This document shows, piece after piece, positions 51,201 to 61,849 of a stretch of 64,000 bases of DNA. The position numbers and the translations under genes were made by a program. The notes below the pieces were generated by a model, which was not told where the DNA came from, did no database searches, and was given only the letters and a program-made list of their open reading frames with translations. This stretch comes from Piscicola geometra (taxonomy: Eukaryota; Annelida; Clitellata; Hirudinida; Piscicolidae), in NCBI GenBank assembly GCA_943735955.1, contig OX030958.1:7875126-7939125 (forward strand), written 5' to 3'. How positions within the stretch are numbered: position 1 is the first letter of the stretch; each line of letters begins with the position of its first letter.

Positions 51201-52261
51201 CAAGTTAGTCCAACTCGCGTTTTTATCCTCTTTCAAGGTTTAGAATTTTGCACAATTATTTTTTCGACATTTTGAATATTAATAAAAAAATTTTTTTTAT
51301 TATTTTCAATTAAAGGCTTTAAAATTATTCATTATTCATATTTCATATGTATCTATTGGCGGTCATTCTTTCTGCAAGCTTGCCGATTCAGACGGCACAC
51401 AACAAACCAATCACCGCCATAGCTGGTCAAGATTCTTTCCAAGATATAGGTAACTATGCAACAATTCTACGTCTTTCAACTTGATTGATTTTAAAACTTT
51501 GCTTCTTTTTGGCTTGTTTTGTTGTCTACCTGTTAAAGTTTCTAAATCGTTTAGTTTCAAAGGTAATTTCTGTTCATCTTCAGATGTTTCTTTGTTTTTC
51601 ATCGTCCATCGATAGACCTCCTAAATTTACTTTTTTATACTGTGACAAGGAATGGCCACTATTCCTGATGGAGATACTGGTCGATTGAATGCCAAGTAAT
51701 CAAATTGAACTCTTATAATAAATAAATTATTAAAAAACAAAATTCAAATATATAATAATTCATAGAAGGTACAGAAAAAGTCATGTTAAAATTTATTCAA
51801 TATAAAAATATCAGATTCAAAGTATTCAAATTTTTCTGTTATTCGCATAGAACTCCGTTTGATCTTTGGAAATACGCCTTCAACAAGAGGTTTCCTCAAC
51901 AGGTTACAAACTATTTTGAAATAAATAAATAAAAAATTTCACAAATATTTTTCCCCATTCATTTTCATTGAATTTCAATTTTAAGGATTTGAAAAAACTC
52001 GCCGATGAAGAAAACCCCACCCTCGACGCGCAGTTCAGAGAGCCAGAAATTGATGCTTTGAAGTTGATAAAGGATCAAGTAAGTATGTAAATTATTGAAA
52101 TATGTTTTATTCACTACAAAATTAGTTTATTAATTCATCTTGACCCATTTGAAAAAAATATTTTTCTTTTAATTCTCTAGAGCAATTTAGTCAACTTTCC
52201 CTTCCAGGAGTTGAAGAATTATATGAAAGCCCAAGAAGGAAAGAAACTATTAGACTATTAA
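48214..52261 (+). CDS. DYNC2LI1: Cytoplasmic dynein 2 light intermediate chain 1
   Basis: Subunit of the retrograde intraflagellar-transport motor. Exons 48214-48355, 48451-48565, 48725-48807, 48869-48912, 49040-49144, 49507-49604, 49832-49960, 50103-50157, 50383-50451, 50872-50949, 51121-51203, 51379-51449, 51650-51695, 51851-51902, 51986-52078, 52208-52261; 438 aa (human 351). P-loop GSKGSGKTT at residues 124-132, split by intron 4. Family signatures: LWEVGGGVMLGKLID, LVLDLSEPKTLW, PITIVGNKFDV, CKALRFVSHRIGAHL, NKPITAIAGQDSFQDIG, IPDGDTGRLNAKTPFDLW and a lysine-rich end. About 85 highly charged N-terminal residues (Arg/Lys/Glu) are extra. The next gene begins 114 bases after the stop. Confidence 0.95.
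49258..49455 (+). mobile_element. tRNA-derived SINE in DYNC2LI1 intron 5
   Basis: A box TAGCTGAGTCGG (49270-49281) fits the consensus fully. B box GGTTCAAGTGC (49319-49329) is close to GGTTCGANNCC. A body of about 90 bp follows, then a 3' (ATT)n tail (about 49429-49446). It differs in sequence from the SINE at 26870-27017, so two families are present. Confidence 0.65.
50748..50870 (+). repeat. (ATC)n microsatellite before DYNC2LI1 exon 10
   Basis: ATCATCACC/ATAATC array, C-rich in sense, reaching the acceptor catcgcctag (50871). Confidence 0.9.
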
Positions 52262-52268
52262 ATTTTGA

Positions 52269-52274
52269 AATAAA
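52269..52274 (+). terminator. Polyadenylation signal of DYNC2LI1
   Basis: AATAAA 8 nt after the stop codon at 52261. It implies a very short 3' UTR ending before the SPATA17 ATG (52376). A second AATAAA sits near 52353. Confidence 0.5.
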
Positions 52275-52375
52275 AATATTAAATTTAATTGTTAACTTTT
52301 TTTTAGAATTTAAAAAAATACTTTTTACGTCTAAGCAATAATGTTGCTATGGAAATAAAGTAATTGGGCTTAATC

Positions 52376-55300
52376 ATGGCTTTTTACATAAGGCTTTTGA
52401 ACAGAAAAGAAATGTTTATTGAAGAAATTTACAACAGAAAGAGGTTTCTTTTATTTATTTTAATTATTATCTATAAACAGTTTTATAAACTCAATATAGC
52501 GAAAGTCATTTCGAATTGTTGCAGTAAATCAACAAGAGGTTTGTGGTGTGTTCGAAATTCATTGACATTCTTTTGCAGAATTGCAGAGTGCACCCGGTTC
52601 AAAGAATATAACGCTGCGGTGAAGATTCAGGCGTGGTACAGGGGTCTCAAAATCAGAGCATATTTGAGGCTAGCAAGGAATGAAGTATAACAACGCCTAG
52701 TCCTGGATTTTTCATGAAACTAGTTGTTATTGAGTCTAGTAGAGTCTATGCCCTGACTTATTTTCAACTATTTACAATCCTTAAGCTTCAATTAAAATGT
52801 CAATTGAAACTCACACAATCATAAAAAATCATTTCAATTCAGATATTTGCATGAGTGCACTTTGAATATACAGAAGAATCTTAGAAGAAGTCGAGATAGG
52901 GAATATTTCAAACTTTTGAAAAAGGTGCTAAAGATGATTTTTCAAAGAATAATAATAACTTTGAAAAATTCCATTTCTGAAAACTTTTTTAACTGATGCG
53001 TTAAAAAATTGTTAAGTTTTTTCTTAACTTCATTCGTCTAGGCAAAGTCCAAATTAGATGAAGAATTATTCCGGGAGCAAATGGCAACAAAAGTGCGTAA
53101 AATAAAAAAATTGGTTTTATAATTAAAATTTAAGATTTATTTTAGGTTATTAAGTATGTTTTTAAAATGAATATTAAATTTACAGATTCAAAAAGTTTGG
53201 AGAGGGTTCTACTCAAGAAAATACAAAACAAACTTTTACGAAAAAAAAGAATACTTCAGACAACTTTTATGGAAAGAGAAAATGAACAAGTTTGTTAATT
53301 TATACAAAAAAAATTCAAATTTAAAAACTATTCTTATTTTTATATCTAAAAATTCATGTATTTATATTTTAAAATTAAATGTAAAAACTTAAAGTACCAT
53401 AGATTTTTTAGCCTGCGATCAAAACACCCAAAAGAGCGCAAAGGATGGAGTGGAAGATGAGAAACGAGGAGGCAATTGACGAGGCGAAGCGGAGAAAACG
53501 GGAGAGGGAGATGTGGCAGTTTGCGCACAAGAAGCACCACCTCGTCTCCACCAAGGCAGTGCCTGGAGTCTTCAACAGCCCCTATCACGTATTCACTCGT
53601 CCCTCTTCTGACTTCTCGTCTGCTTGCATCACTAATTATAACCTGTGAATAATTAATAATTAATGATCGAAACTTTGCAGGTTGTAGTTATTATAACCTG
53701 TAATGTTGGTTTTGATTAAATTTCAAATAAAAAAGAAAAGATGAATATATCAAATGTATAATAGCAATTTTCTTTTTAGAGATTAGCCTCAATTTTTCTT
53801 CTCAGGCTTCTGCACCACAACTGGAGCAGACGTTGAAGGAAGCTAAATTCCTTGACAAAAACTCTTTTTTCCCCACTGCATGTAATTCAAAAGCCTTGAA
53901 TAAGCACAAGAACGTGAGCAACAACAATGCCAATCGAACTAAAAAGAAAACGATCCACAACGATGCTTTTCCAAATGAATCTGCCGCCGCAAATGATGGT
54001 GAGAAGAGCAGTGATAAGATTTCGGATAAAAGAAATGGCGGGAAAATGTTGAAGAAAGATGAAGAAGTCGGCAGCAGCCATAACATGAAGAACCGAGCAG
54101 AACCCGTGGGCAACCAAGTGAGTCTCATTCTTTTACTTCGAAATCCGTTTAACTTTAAGTAGATTTTTATATAAAAAATTTATAATTAAATTAGTAAAAG
54201 AGGTATTTAAACTCTGTGGTATTATCTGCTTAGTAAAAAATTTTTAATTAAAAACTCATTAACAAAAAAGTGATTATCACTCAAACAATAAAACCAATCA
54301 ATAAAATGAATTCATACAGCAATTCTTTCAATTAAAAAAGGCTCACCTAAACGTCATCTATTCCAAAGAGACAGCAAGGGCCCTTCAGGCACCCAAGAGA
54401 GGTTTCAAAGCAGAAACTCAAGGCACTTCTTCCCACTATTAGATGCGCTTCTGAATACCAAACGACTACCCAGTCCATCGTCAGAACGACTCTACTAACA
54501 GCCAAGCAGCCGACTAAGTCCTTCGACGGCTCCCATCCTCCAATGAAGCGATCCCCCTTCCAGGAGGTCAAGAACACCAAGATTACCGAACCACTGCATC
54601 TCAAAGACTACAACCGCATTTGCGAGCAAGAGTGCGTTCTTGGAAGATATTTTCTGTACTTTTATTCTTTTTACCAATCACTTTTCTGCATTTTGAAGTC
54701 TTGACCTCAATACTTAGTTTTATATATCCTATAAAGTATCTGTCTGATAGTTACTTCACCATCGATTCTCCTATCAATCTTCCCCTTTCTGACCATCACA
54801 CCCTAGTTTCATCTCATTTATCTTTTCTTTCCAGCTTCATGAGGAGGTTCAAGGTCGCTCCAAACGACGTCAAGCCCTTCATCCTCAACAGCCAACCATA
54901 CGACGATCGAGACATTCCCCTCACCGAGGCGTCCAACAAGGTAGGCGTTTATTTATTTATTTATATATAAATACATATATTTAAAGAGTCAATTATTGTT
55001 TATATTTAATTTAATTTTAATTTATATCCTAAATATTTTTCGCGATTTGAATATTGTTCAGAATTTTTAGTAATTACAATTTTGTTTTTTTTAGAAAAAA
55101 ATTGTTTGAATACGATAATTTAATTTTGAGATTTTTATTTTGATTCATTGTTCATTTATTAAAAAAATATTTCTTCAACTTATAGATCTTCAAGACTGTT
55201 TTGCCACCAATCCATTTTTTCGACCAAATTAATAATTCATACTAAACTGAACATTATTTTTAAAAACTGTATTTATATAGTTTTGCTAATAGTTTAACTT

Positions 55301-55485
55301 TTTTTTTATAATTACAGATTAAACAACTTAAATTTTATGTAAAAGATTTCGCTCAAAAAAATAATGGTAAATTTTTTTATTATAAAAAAAACACATACAA
55401 TCTGATAACAAAGCGCGCAACACTTGAAATCCACAATGCTTTGATACAAGGACCTACACACACAATACACATTATTACAAATTAG
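52376..55485 (+). CDS. SPATA17: SPATA17-like IQ-motif protein
   Basis: Calmodulin-binding protein linked to cilia and sperm axonemes. Exons 52376-52443, 52579-52684, 52856-52924, 53042-53092, 53186-53293, 53412-53588, 53806-54117, 54369-54631, 54835-54940 and possibly 55318-55485. Three IQ-like motifs: AAVKIQAWYRGLKIRAYLR, LNIQKNLRRSRDREYF and IQKVWRGFYSRKY. Diagnostic HHLVSTKAVPGVFNSPY aligns with HYLLSTKQIPGIYNSPF of human SPATA17; RQQGPFR aligns with KQCQGPFR. Exon 7 adds about 100 Lys/Asn/Ser-rich residues. About 475 aa if the last exon is right (human 361). The last exon is only an open frame after a good acceptor in the correct phase and has no clear similarity. Confidence 0.88.
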
Positions 55486-56111
55486 ACCTGCTTGCGTGTG
55501 CCATTGTGTGTGCTTGTGCATATGTGTTTTTGTGCTTAGTATGTGTCTTTTTTGGAAGATTTATGACTTTTTCCTGAAGATATACAAATATAGTAAATGT
55601 GTTTGTTAGGAGGCACCGAAGGACGGAAAACACACAAAATTGGGGAAAATAAATAATTTAAATTCAAAAAATAAAAATAATTAATTTTTTGTTGTGAGTA
55701 AGCATCAAATGCAACAAAACAAAAGCACAACCTGTGAAAATCTTGATTACTCCTAATGAGTCTGTTGTGAGTTTCAACTGTCAGACTGCGCCTGTTAGCA
55801 GACACAAATGGGGCATGCTCTTCAAATCTGCTTGTCAGGCGTGGATTGAAGCCTGTGATAGTGACTCTACCGCCGTCAAACCCCCGCTACGAGTGAAATT
55901 GATTTTCTAATCTATCGTCGTACTGTTTGTTAGAATAAATACGATTCCCAGAGGAAGGTTGTCTTCATCACATGTGTGTGTGTGTGCGTTTGTTTGTTTT
56001 TGTGGTTTTGGTGTATGTGTGTGTTAGTTTTTTTTTGTTTATATGTGTGTGTTAGTGTGTGCTTGTTTTTGATTGAACGTGTGTGCTTGTTGGTGATGCC
56101 ACACAAAACTG

Positions 56112-56240
56112 CATACTAACTGATATGAACACACATAAAAGTAAATACTAACTGATATGAACACACATAAAAGTAAATACTAACTGATATGAACACACAT
56201 AAAAGTAAATACTAACTGATATGAAAACACACAAAAGTAA
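56112..56240. repeat. 32-bp tandem repeat, about 4 copies
   Basis: Unit containing actaactgatatgaacacac followed by ataaaagtaaat; the last copy is diverged. Confidence 0.9.
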
Positions 56241-57450
56241 ATATTAGTCTATTACATATTAATAAACGTATTTTCATATTTTGGACTATATGTTTTTGTA
56301 TATATAGTCTATATAATGTCTAATTAAGGAACGTGTATGGAGTGGCCAATTAAAATGCTTGATTGCTCGCCCTTCCATGGAGGGCTTGAGGCACGTGTTG
56401 GTGTTTGTGTGTCTCTCTGTGTATGTCTCTGTGTTTTTGTGTCTTTTTGTGTATATTTGTCTTTCTGTCTATATGCCATTGTGTATGACTCTTTGTATCT
56501 GTCTCTCTTTGTATGTGTGTCGACAAATGGTTGTCTGTTTTTTCTGGTCCACATAAAGTGTTAGGAGTGGAGTTAGAAAAAATTGAAACTAAAGAGTTTT
56601 GGGTCAAATTAAATGTAGTATATATTTAAAATAAATTTCAATAAAATATTTCAAAATGGGTTTTTTGACCTTCAGTCATTGACTTCAGTCATTAACGATA
56701 AAACTGCCGCTCTAAGTTTTCAGCTTTTTCACATTTTTACATTCATGTGAAGAATTGCAAACTTCAGATGTTTCTCACATTAGAAGTCATTTTCAGATAT
56801 ATAATTTCAGAGAAATTTGAATAATATTTAATATAGATAAAGAATTTATTTCTAAATATTTAAAAGTTCTTAACCTAATAAACTTCTAAATTGAATCAAC
56901 GCCACAACGAATTCAACTCAAAACTAATTATTAAAATGCCATTGAAGACAGTGAAGTTGTGAGAAAGTGTAGGATGGAAGAATGGCGAAAGGAGTTGAGT
57001 TCGTCTCTCCGCTGGTCGTGCTAGAGACAGCGAAGGCGACGGGCAGACGTCCGATCGACCCTGAGATAGATGGGGATGCCATACAATGCAAGACAGCTTG
57101 TAAATCATTCTGTCTTTTATTGGGATTGCTAAGCTGGCGTTAACCAAACAAGTTTCAGACCACCAACGAACTGAATTATAGTCTATAATTTATAGAAATA
57201 TACATCTAAACTAGCTTCAAACCTATAATAGTAATTAAATTAAAAGTAATTATTAAAATGAGGAAATGAATAAGTGAATGAATGATACAATATAAATGAA
57301 TGATTAATTGAATGATTGAATGACTGAATGGTTAAAAGGATGAATTGAAGAATGCATGATTGAATGGACGGATGATTAGGAAGAAAAGAAGTTCTTGAGG
57401 GGGCTAAGAAGGTCCCATGTGCAATGCCTGTCTTCCAAGTGGATCTTAAG

Positions 57451-57707
<257 letters not shown>

Positions 57708-58189
57708 TATTTTTTAATAGATATTTTATATGATTATCTATGTTTATATTTCAGTATATCTTTAAAATATAAAAAAGATGCGTTAGAAATCAATAGTGTT
57801 TCCGTGACATGTTTCAATTGCAGATGTAGAAGTTGATGGAGAAAAAAACATTTTCATACGAATTTTTATTTTTAAAATTTAAATAAATATTACATTATTT
57901 TTTTTAGTTTTTCCCTTTTTAATGTTAATTCTTTTTAATTTACAAGTTTATTATTCAGAGAATACTTTTTATTTTATATATATTTTAAACATAAATAAGT
58001 TGAATCGTCAACCAAACATTGAAATAAACAACCAAAATACTAAAATAAAAACATTAAACGATTACAAAAAAAAATATCACCGAAATAAACAACCCACCTA
58101 ACAAGGCAACCCTTGAAACAGTCAAAAGCATGACCGATACAATAGCGCCAATCAAAAATACGTCTAAATCCCGTCTAATCTCTCGCCTC

Positions 58190-58225
58190 AGCCAATCAAA
58201 ACAGACTTCTCTGTGACGTCAGACC
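58190..58225. promoter_or_regulatory. CCAAT box and CRE cluster
   Basis: CCAATC near 58192-58197 and a perfect palindromic CRE TGACGTCA at 58214-58221, in a GC-richer island (58190-58480) downstream of NKX2-1. It may be an enhancer or an unrecognised promoter. Confidence 0.35.
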
Positions 58226-59182
58226 TCGTTTGTCAGTGGGTGTCTGTAACGATGAACTTGTTAGACGCGTGTCGCGGCTTATTCGGCATTGTTTGCGAGA
58301 GAGTAAGCCGTTCGTAGCCTCCAAATCCAGGGCCTCATGATCTGCTCCAATCGTTGTTAATCTGGCAAATCGTCGATGGATTAGGAACGATGATTCAAAC
58401 TTGTGGTAATCTTTTAAATGATGTTTTCTGGATGCGCCACCAAGAGACAAAGATCTCTCGAAAGTGACATGGATAATGAGTGCGGCATTTTCGCAACACC
58501 TTTGTCTCGGTTTTATTCTTTTTGAAAATCTATAACCCTCGTGAAAAGCTTTTATTTTTAGATTTAAAAATTAAATAGAATTATTATTTTGGAGTATTTT
58601 GTGCAACTCATTTTCATGAATTATATGTATATGTGTCAATATGTTTTGCCTATTTTAGTTTTGAAAACTAACTGTTTTTTGAGTGGGCTGGTTGTCACTA
58701 TTCAAACACGCTTTGCGTTTATTGGCGTATTTTTCAATCGAAATTAATGGTTTTTTGAGAAATATGCAGGCATTTGAAAGTTTTATTCAAATAATATTTG
58801 TCTGCTAATCATCCACCATACAAGTCTTTAAAAATTCGTGTGAACACAAAATATTTCATAAATTGTAAAATAATAAACCGCTTTTAAAGATAAGAAAATA
58901 TTTTTATACAACAGTGATTCGATGATATTCACAACTTAATAATAATATTATCAAATAATTCGCTTTTTATTAATCTTTTCTGAGCTTCAAAACTTTCAAT
59001 ATTTCACAATAAGTACTCAAGGAAAAAAAATGCATCTCACTAAAATAAGACAGAATTTATTAAAATAAAAGAGTTGAAAGTTACAGAAGAATCGTACAGT
59101 TAATTAAAACCTCAACACAATTATTTGAAATTAGTTAAACTTGAAAGGAAATCAACACTGCTTGAAGAACACAATACGAAAT

Positions 59183-59188
59183 TTTATT
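59183..59188 (-). terminator. Candidate polyadenylation signal of NKX2-1
   Basis: Minus-strand AATAAA, 8 nt after the stop codon (59199-59197). It would make the 3' UTR very short, as for DYNC2LI1. Confidence 0.4.
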
Positions 59189-59196
59189 CAACTGGT

Positions 59197-60931
59197 TCAC
59201 CACGGTTTAGTATTAAAAAAGCAACTTTTGGGAGCAATGTTCGCAAGTCTGTGAGGTTCCGAAGGGGAATTTTGAGGGTAAATGATGAACGGGTCGACGT
59301 GGTAAGAAGGAACGAGACTGGCCGACGATGAGGTCGGTGGGAGGGTTTGGAGCGTGCTTCTGGAAAGAGGGGAAGGTGGTGGGTAGATTTGAGGGGTGTG
59401 TGAGTAGTGGTAAGATGGTTTGTAGTTGAAAGTGAAGAAGTTGTTCGTGTTGTTGCTGGCGTTGTTTGAAGGATTGTTGTTCAGAACGTGGTTGTTGGTG
59501 TAGTTGTTGGAAATGTAGGGCTGGAATGAGTTGAAGGAGTGTTGTTTGTTGAAGGAGAAAAAGTGGAAGTTGTTGGGAGGAAAGGTCATGGTGGGAGAGA
59601 AGGGAGAAAGTGGTCGTTCAATGGAGGGCAAGAGTTGGCCCTCTTGTGCTGGTGGGTAGGCCGTGAAGGGGGTCGCCTTCCTCTTGTAACAGTCGCCCAA
59701 GTAACCAGAAGATACCGAATAGTTTGTCTTGAAAAGTTCTTCGTCGTTGTTTGAGTGGTTACTTTCGTTTTGCATCTTGCTGCTTTCTACGTAGTTCTCA
59801 GAAACATCTTCGTCGTCAGCGCTCTCGTTTGCAGAATCGTAATACAAAAGACCTTGCCCGGACTGGTTAAATTCCAGTGTTTTGGATGGTTGGTCTTTTT
59901 TTAATGGCATATCTTTGTTGCTTGAATCTTCGTCTTTGGTTATTGTTTTCAAATATCCTTTATTTTTGTTCGGATCATTCTTTCCGTTGCAGTTTTCGTT
60001 GCATGGTTTTCCATTTTTGATTGAAAGAGAACTACAGGCTTTTTTTAGTGTGTTTTCTGTCGGTTTTTGCATTTTATTTTGATTTTGTTTTGACGGTACA
60101 TGATGGGATGCAGAGCTGTGTTTGCCTTCAAGTTTTTCTTTATCTTTCTGAGCTTTTTTTGTTTTGTAACGGTGATTCTGAAACCATATTTTAACCTGAA
60201 AAAAGATAATATTAACATTCAATTTTTGCTAAATAAACCACGCCTTTCTTTTAAAACAAATATTATGGAAATCACTTGTGTGGAGGTGAGTCCAATGAGG
60301 TTCGAGAGGTGTTCTCTCTCGGGAGCTGACAGGTACTTCTGCTGTCTGAACCTCCGTTCCAACTCATAGATCTGAGCCTGCGTGAACAAGATTCTGCGTC
60401 GTCTTCGGTGACTCGAAAACGAAAATGGAAGTTGGTGTTGCCAGCGATGGGGATGCGAGGAGAGGTGGGAGGGGAAGTGGGAAGGGAGGTGGTTTTGAGG
60501 AAAGCCTGGAGTGGTTTCGTTCTGTTGGAGGGCTGCCCCGAATGAAGCCGCCATGCTGCTGACGTGGTGTTGCACTGCCGCGATGGAAGGGTTCATCAGA
60601 CGACTGACTGGGAAAAGTTTGGAATATGTTAGAACAATTGTCTTCGGAACGGAATTAAAACATGTCAACATGCTTTTACACTGTTGATTTTAACAACCTA
60701 TTAATTCATCTATCCTGAAAACAACCACATAAATATAAATCATAAAAAATGCATAAAATTCCTATTATAACTTGTCAGTTTAGCATCGGCGTTGTTGTTT
60801 CCAGGGGCAGGAAAGTACCAGGGGCTTTCGGTCGATAACAACTTATCGTGTGCTTCTTGCGAGGTGGGGTAGGCGAGGTCTTCGTATTGGAATGGGTTGC
60901 AATGATAGGAGGGAGTTGGCAGCGTGGACAT
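59197..60931 (-). CDS. NKX2-1: NK-2 class homeobox factor, NKX2-1/scarecrow type
   Basis: Nuclear DNA-binding regulator. Minus-strand coding exons 60931-60772, 60607-60276, 60195-59197; 496 aa. Homeodomain at residues 121-180: [30 protein letters not shown], then [11 protein letters not shown] across the exon 2-3 boundary, with the NK-2 hallmark Tyr54 (residue 174). An NK2-specific-domain core KNGKPC is at 224-229. Upstream, PWYF...ISRLMNPS parallels PGWYG...ISRFMGPA of NKX2-1. The protein ends in Trp like vertebrate NKX2-1 (GRTW). The middle is Asn/Ser/Pro-rich. The first coding exon starts at acceptor 60943, with Met at 60931. No TN (eh1-like) motif is seen, so a coding exon could be missing from this model. 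Confidence 0.93.
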
Positions 60932-61198
60932 GTGAGCTTGAGACTAGGGTTTTGAAATGAAATTAGTGATAGGTATAATTTAAAAATAAGTTATGTGCTT
61001 TTCAAAGAAAAGTTTTAAATTTTCAGAAAAGAAACTTTTAATAAACAATCGGTTGTCATGAACAGTGACTTTTCTGGTTTGAAAGTATTTTTAAAGTAAT
61101 ACTTATCCAATTTTATTACTTCCTATACTTTTCAAAAAGTCACTATTTTTATTTCGACATTTAACGACAATTTTCAATAGACAACACCGATGCATACC

Positions 61199-61440
61199 TT
61201 CTCAGAAGCACTAAATCGCTCTCAACAAACCATTATTGCTTGGCAAAACTCGACAAAAAACTTAAAACTCGCTAATGAACTCTTCAAAAAACACTCCAGC
61301 TATTTGCAGCTTCGAGAGCTTGTTGTAAGTGTTGCCAGAGTGTGTTGTCTGATTGTTGCCTGCGACTACTCACTCCTGCGACAACACTTCAAAGCCACAC
61401 TCAACATTCTACTCCTTATAAACGAGAGGTCTTCCTCGTA
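61199..61440 (-). other. Probable 5' noncoding exon of NKX2-1
   Basis: A minus-strand donor GAGAAG|gtatgc ends at about 61198. The sequence before it has stops in all frames and no usable ATG, so it would be 5' UTR spliced to acceptor 60943. The upstream boundary is not determined. Confidence 0.4.
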
Positions 61441-61711
61441 CAGAATGAATGTCAAACTATATGTTACTGAATCTATGTATAAATATGTATATATATATTA
61501 AAGATGAATATATTCATATATATATGAGTATAATCATATATAAGTGAGTATACTCATGTATAAATGGATAGATTTATATATAAATGAATTTACATGTATA
61601 TAATAATTATATTAATAAAATATTAAAAATTAAATACAATTATAATATTTAGACATATTATTAATACCAACGGCTTGCTCGACGTCTCAGCACCTCCATT
61701 CGAGTCTCCGA

Positions 61712-61735
61712 TGACGTCAGAAGGACCTCACGTGA
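61712..61735. promoter_or_regulatory. CRE and E-box pair upstream of NKX2-1
   Basis: Palindromic TGACGTCA (61712-61719) and palindromic TCACGTGA (61728-61735), 8 nt apart, in a GC-richer stretch about 500 bp upstream of the presumed 5' exon. Confidence 0.5.
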
Positions 61736-61796
61736 CCAGGCAACTTGAATCAATTAGGGAAGAAGCTTCCGAAAGAAACTTCAACGTCTGCTTGCC

Positions 61797-61845
61797 TCTG
61801 ATTGGTTGCTGAGTTTTATCTTTTATTCTTATTGGTTGCATTTGT
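61797..61845 (-). promoter_or_regulatory. Two inverted CCAAT boxes
   Basis: ATTGGTTGC occurs twice about 34 bp apart; on the NKX2-1 sense strand both read GCAACCAAT. Together with the CRE/E-box pair this marks a likely promoter. Confidence 0.45.
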
Positions 61846-61849
61846 AGTG

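Noticed and set aside
56896..57147. Open frames on both strands in a mixed-composition block
   Set aside because: No recognisable motif and not connected in phase to SPATA17 or NKX2-1.
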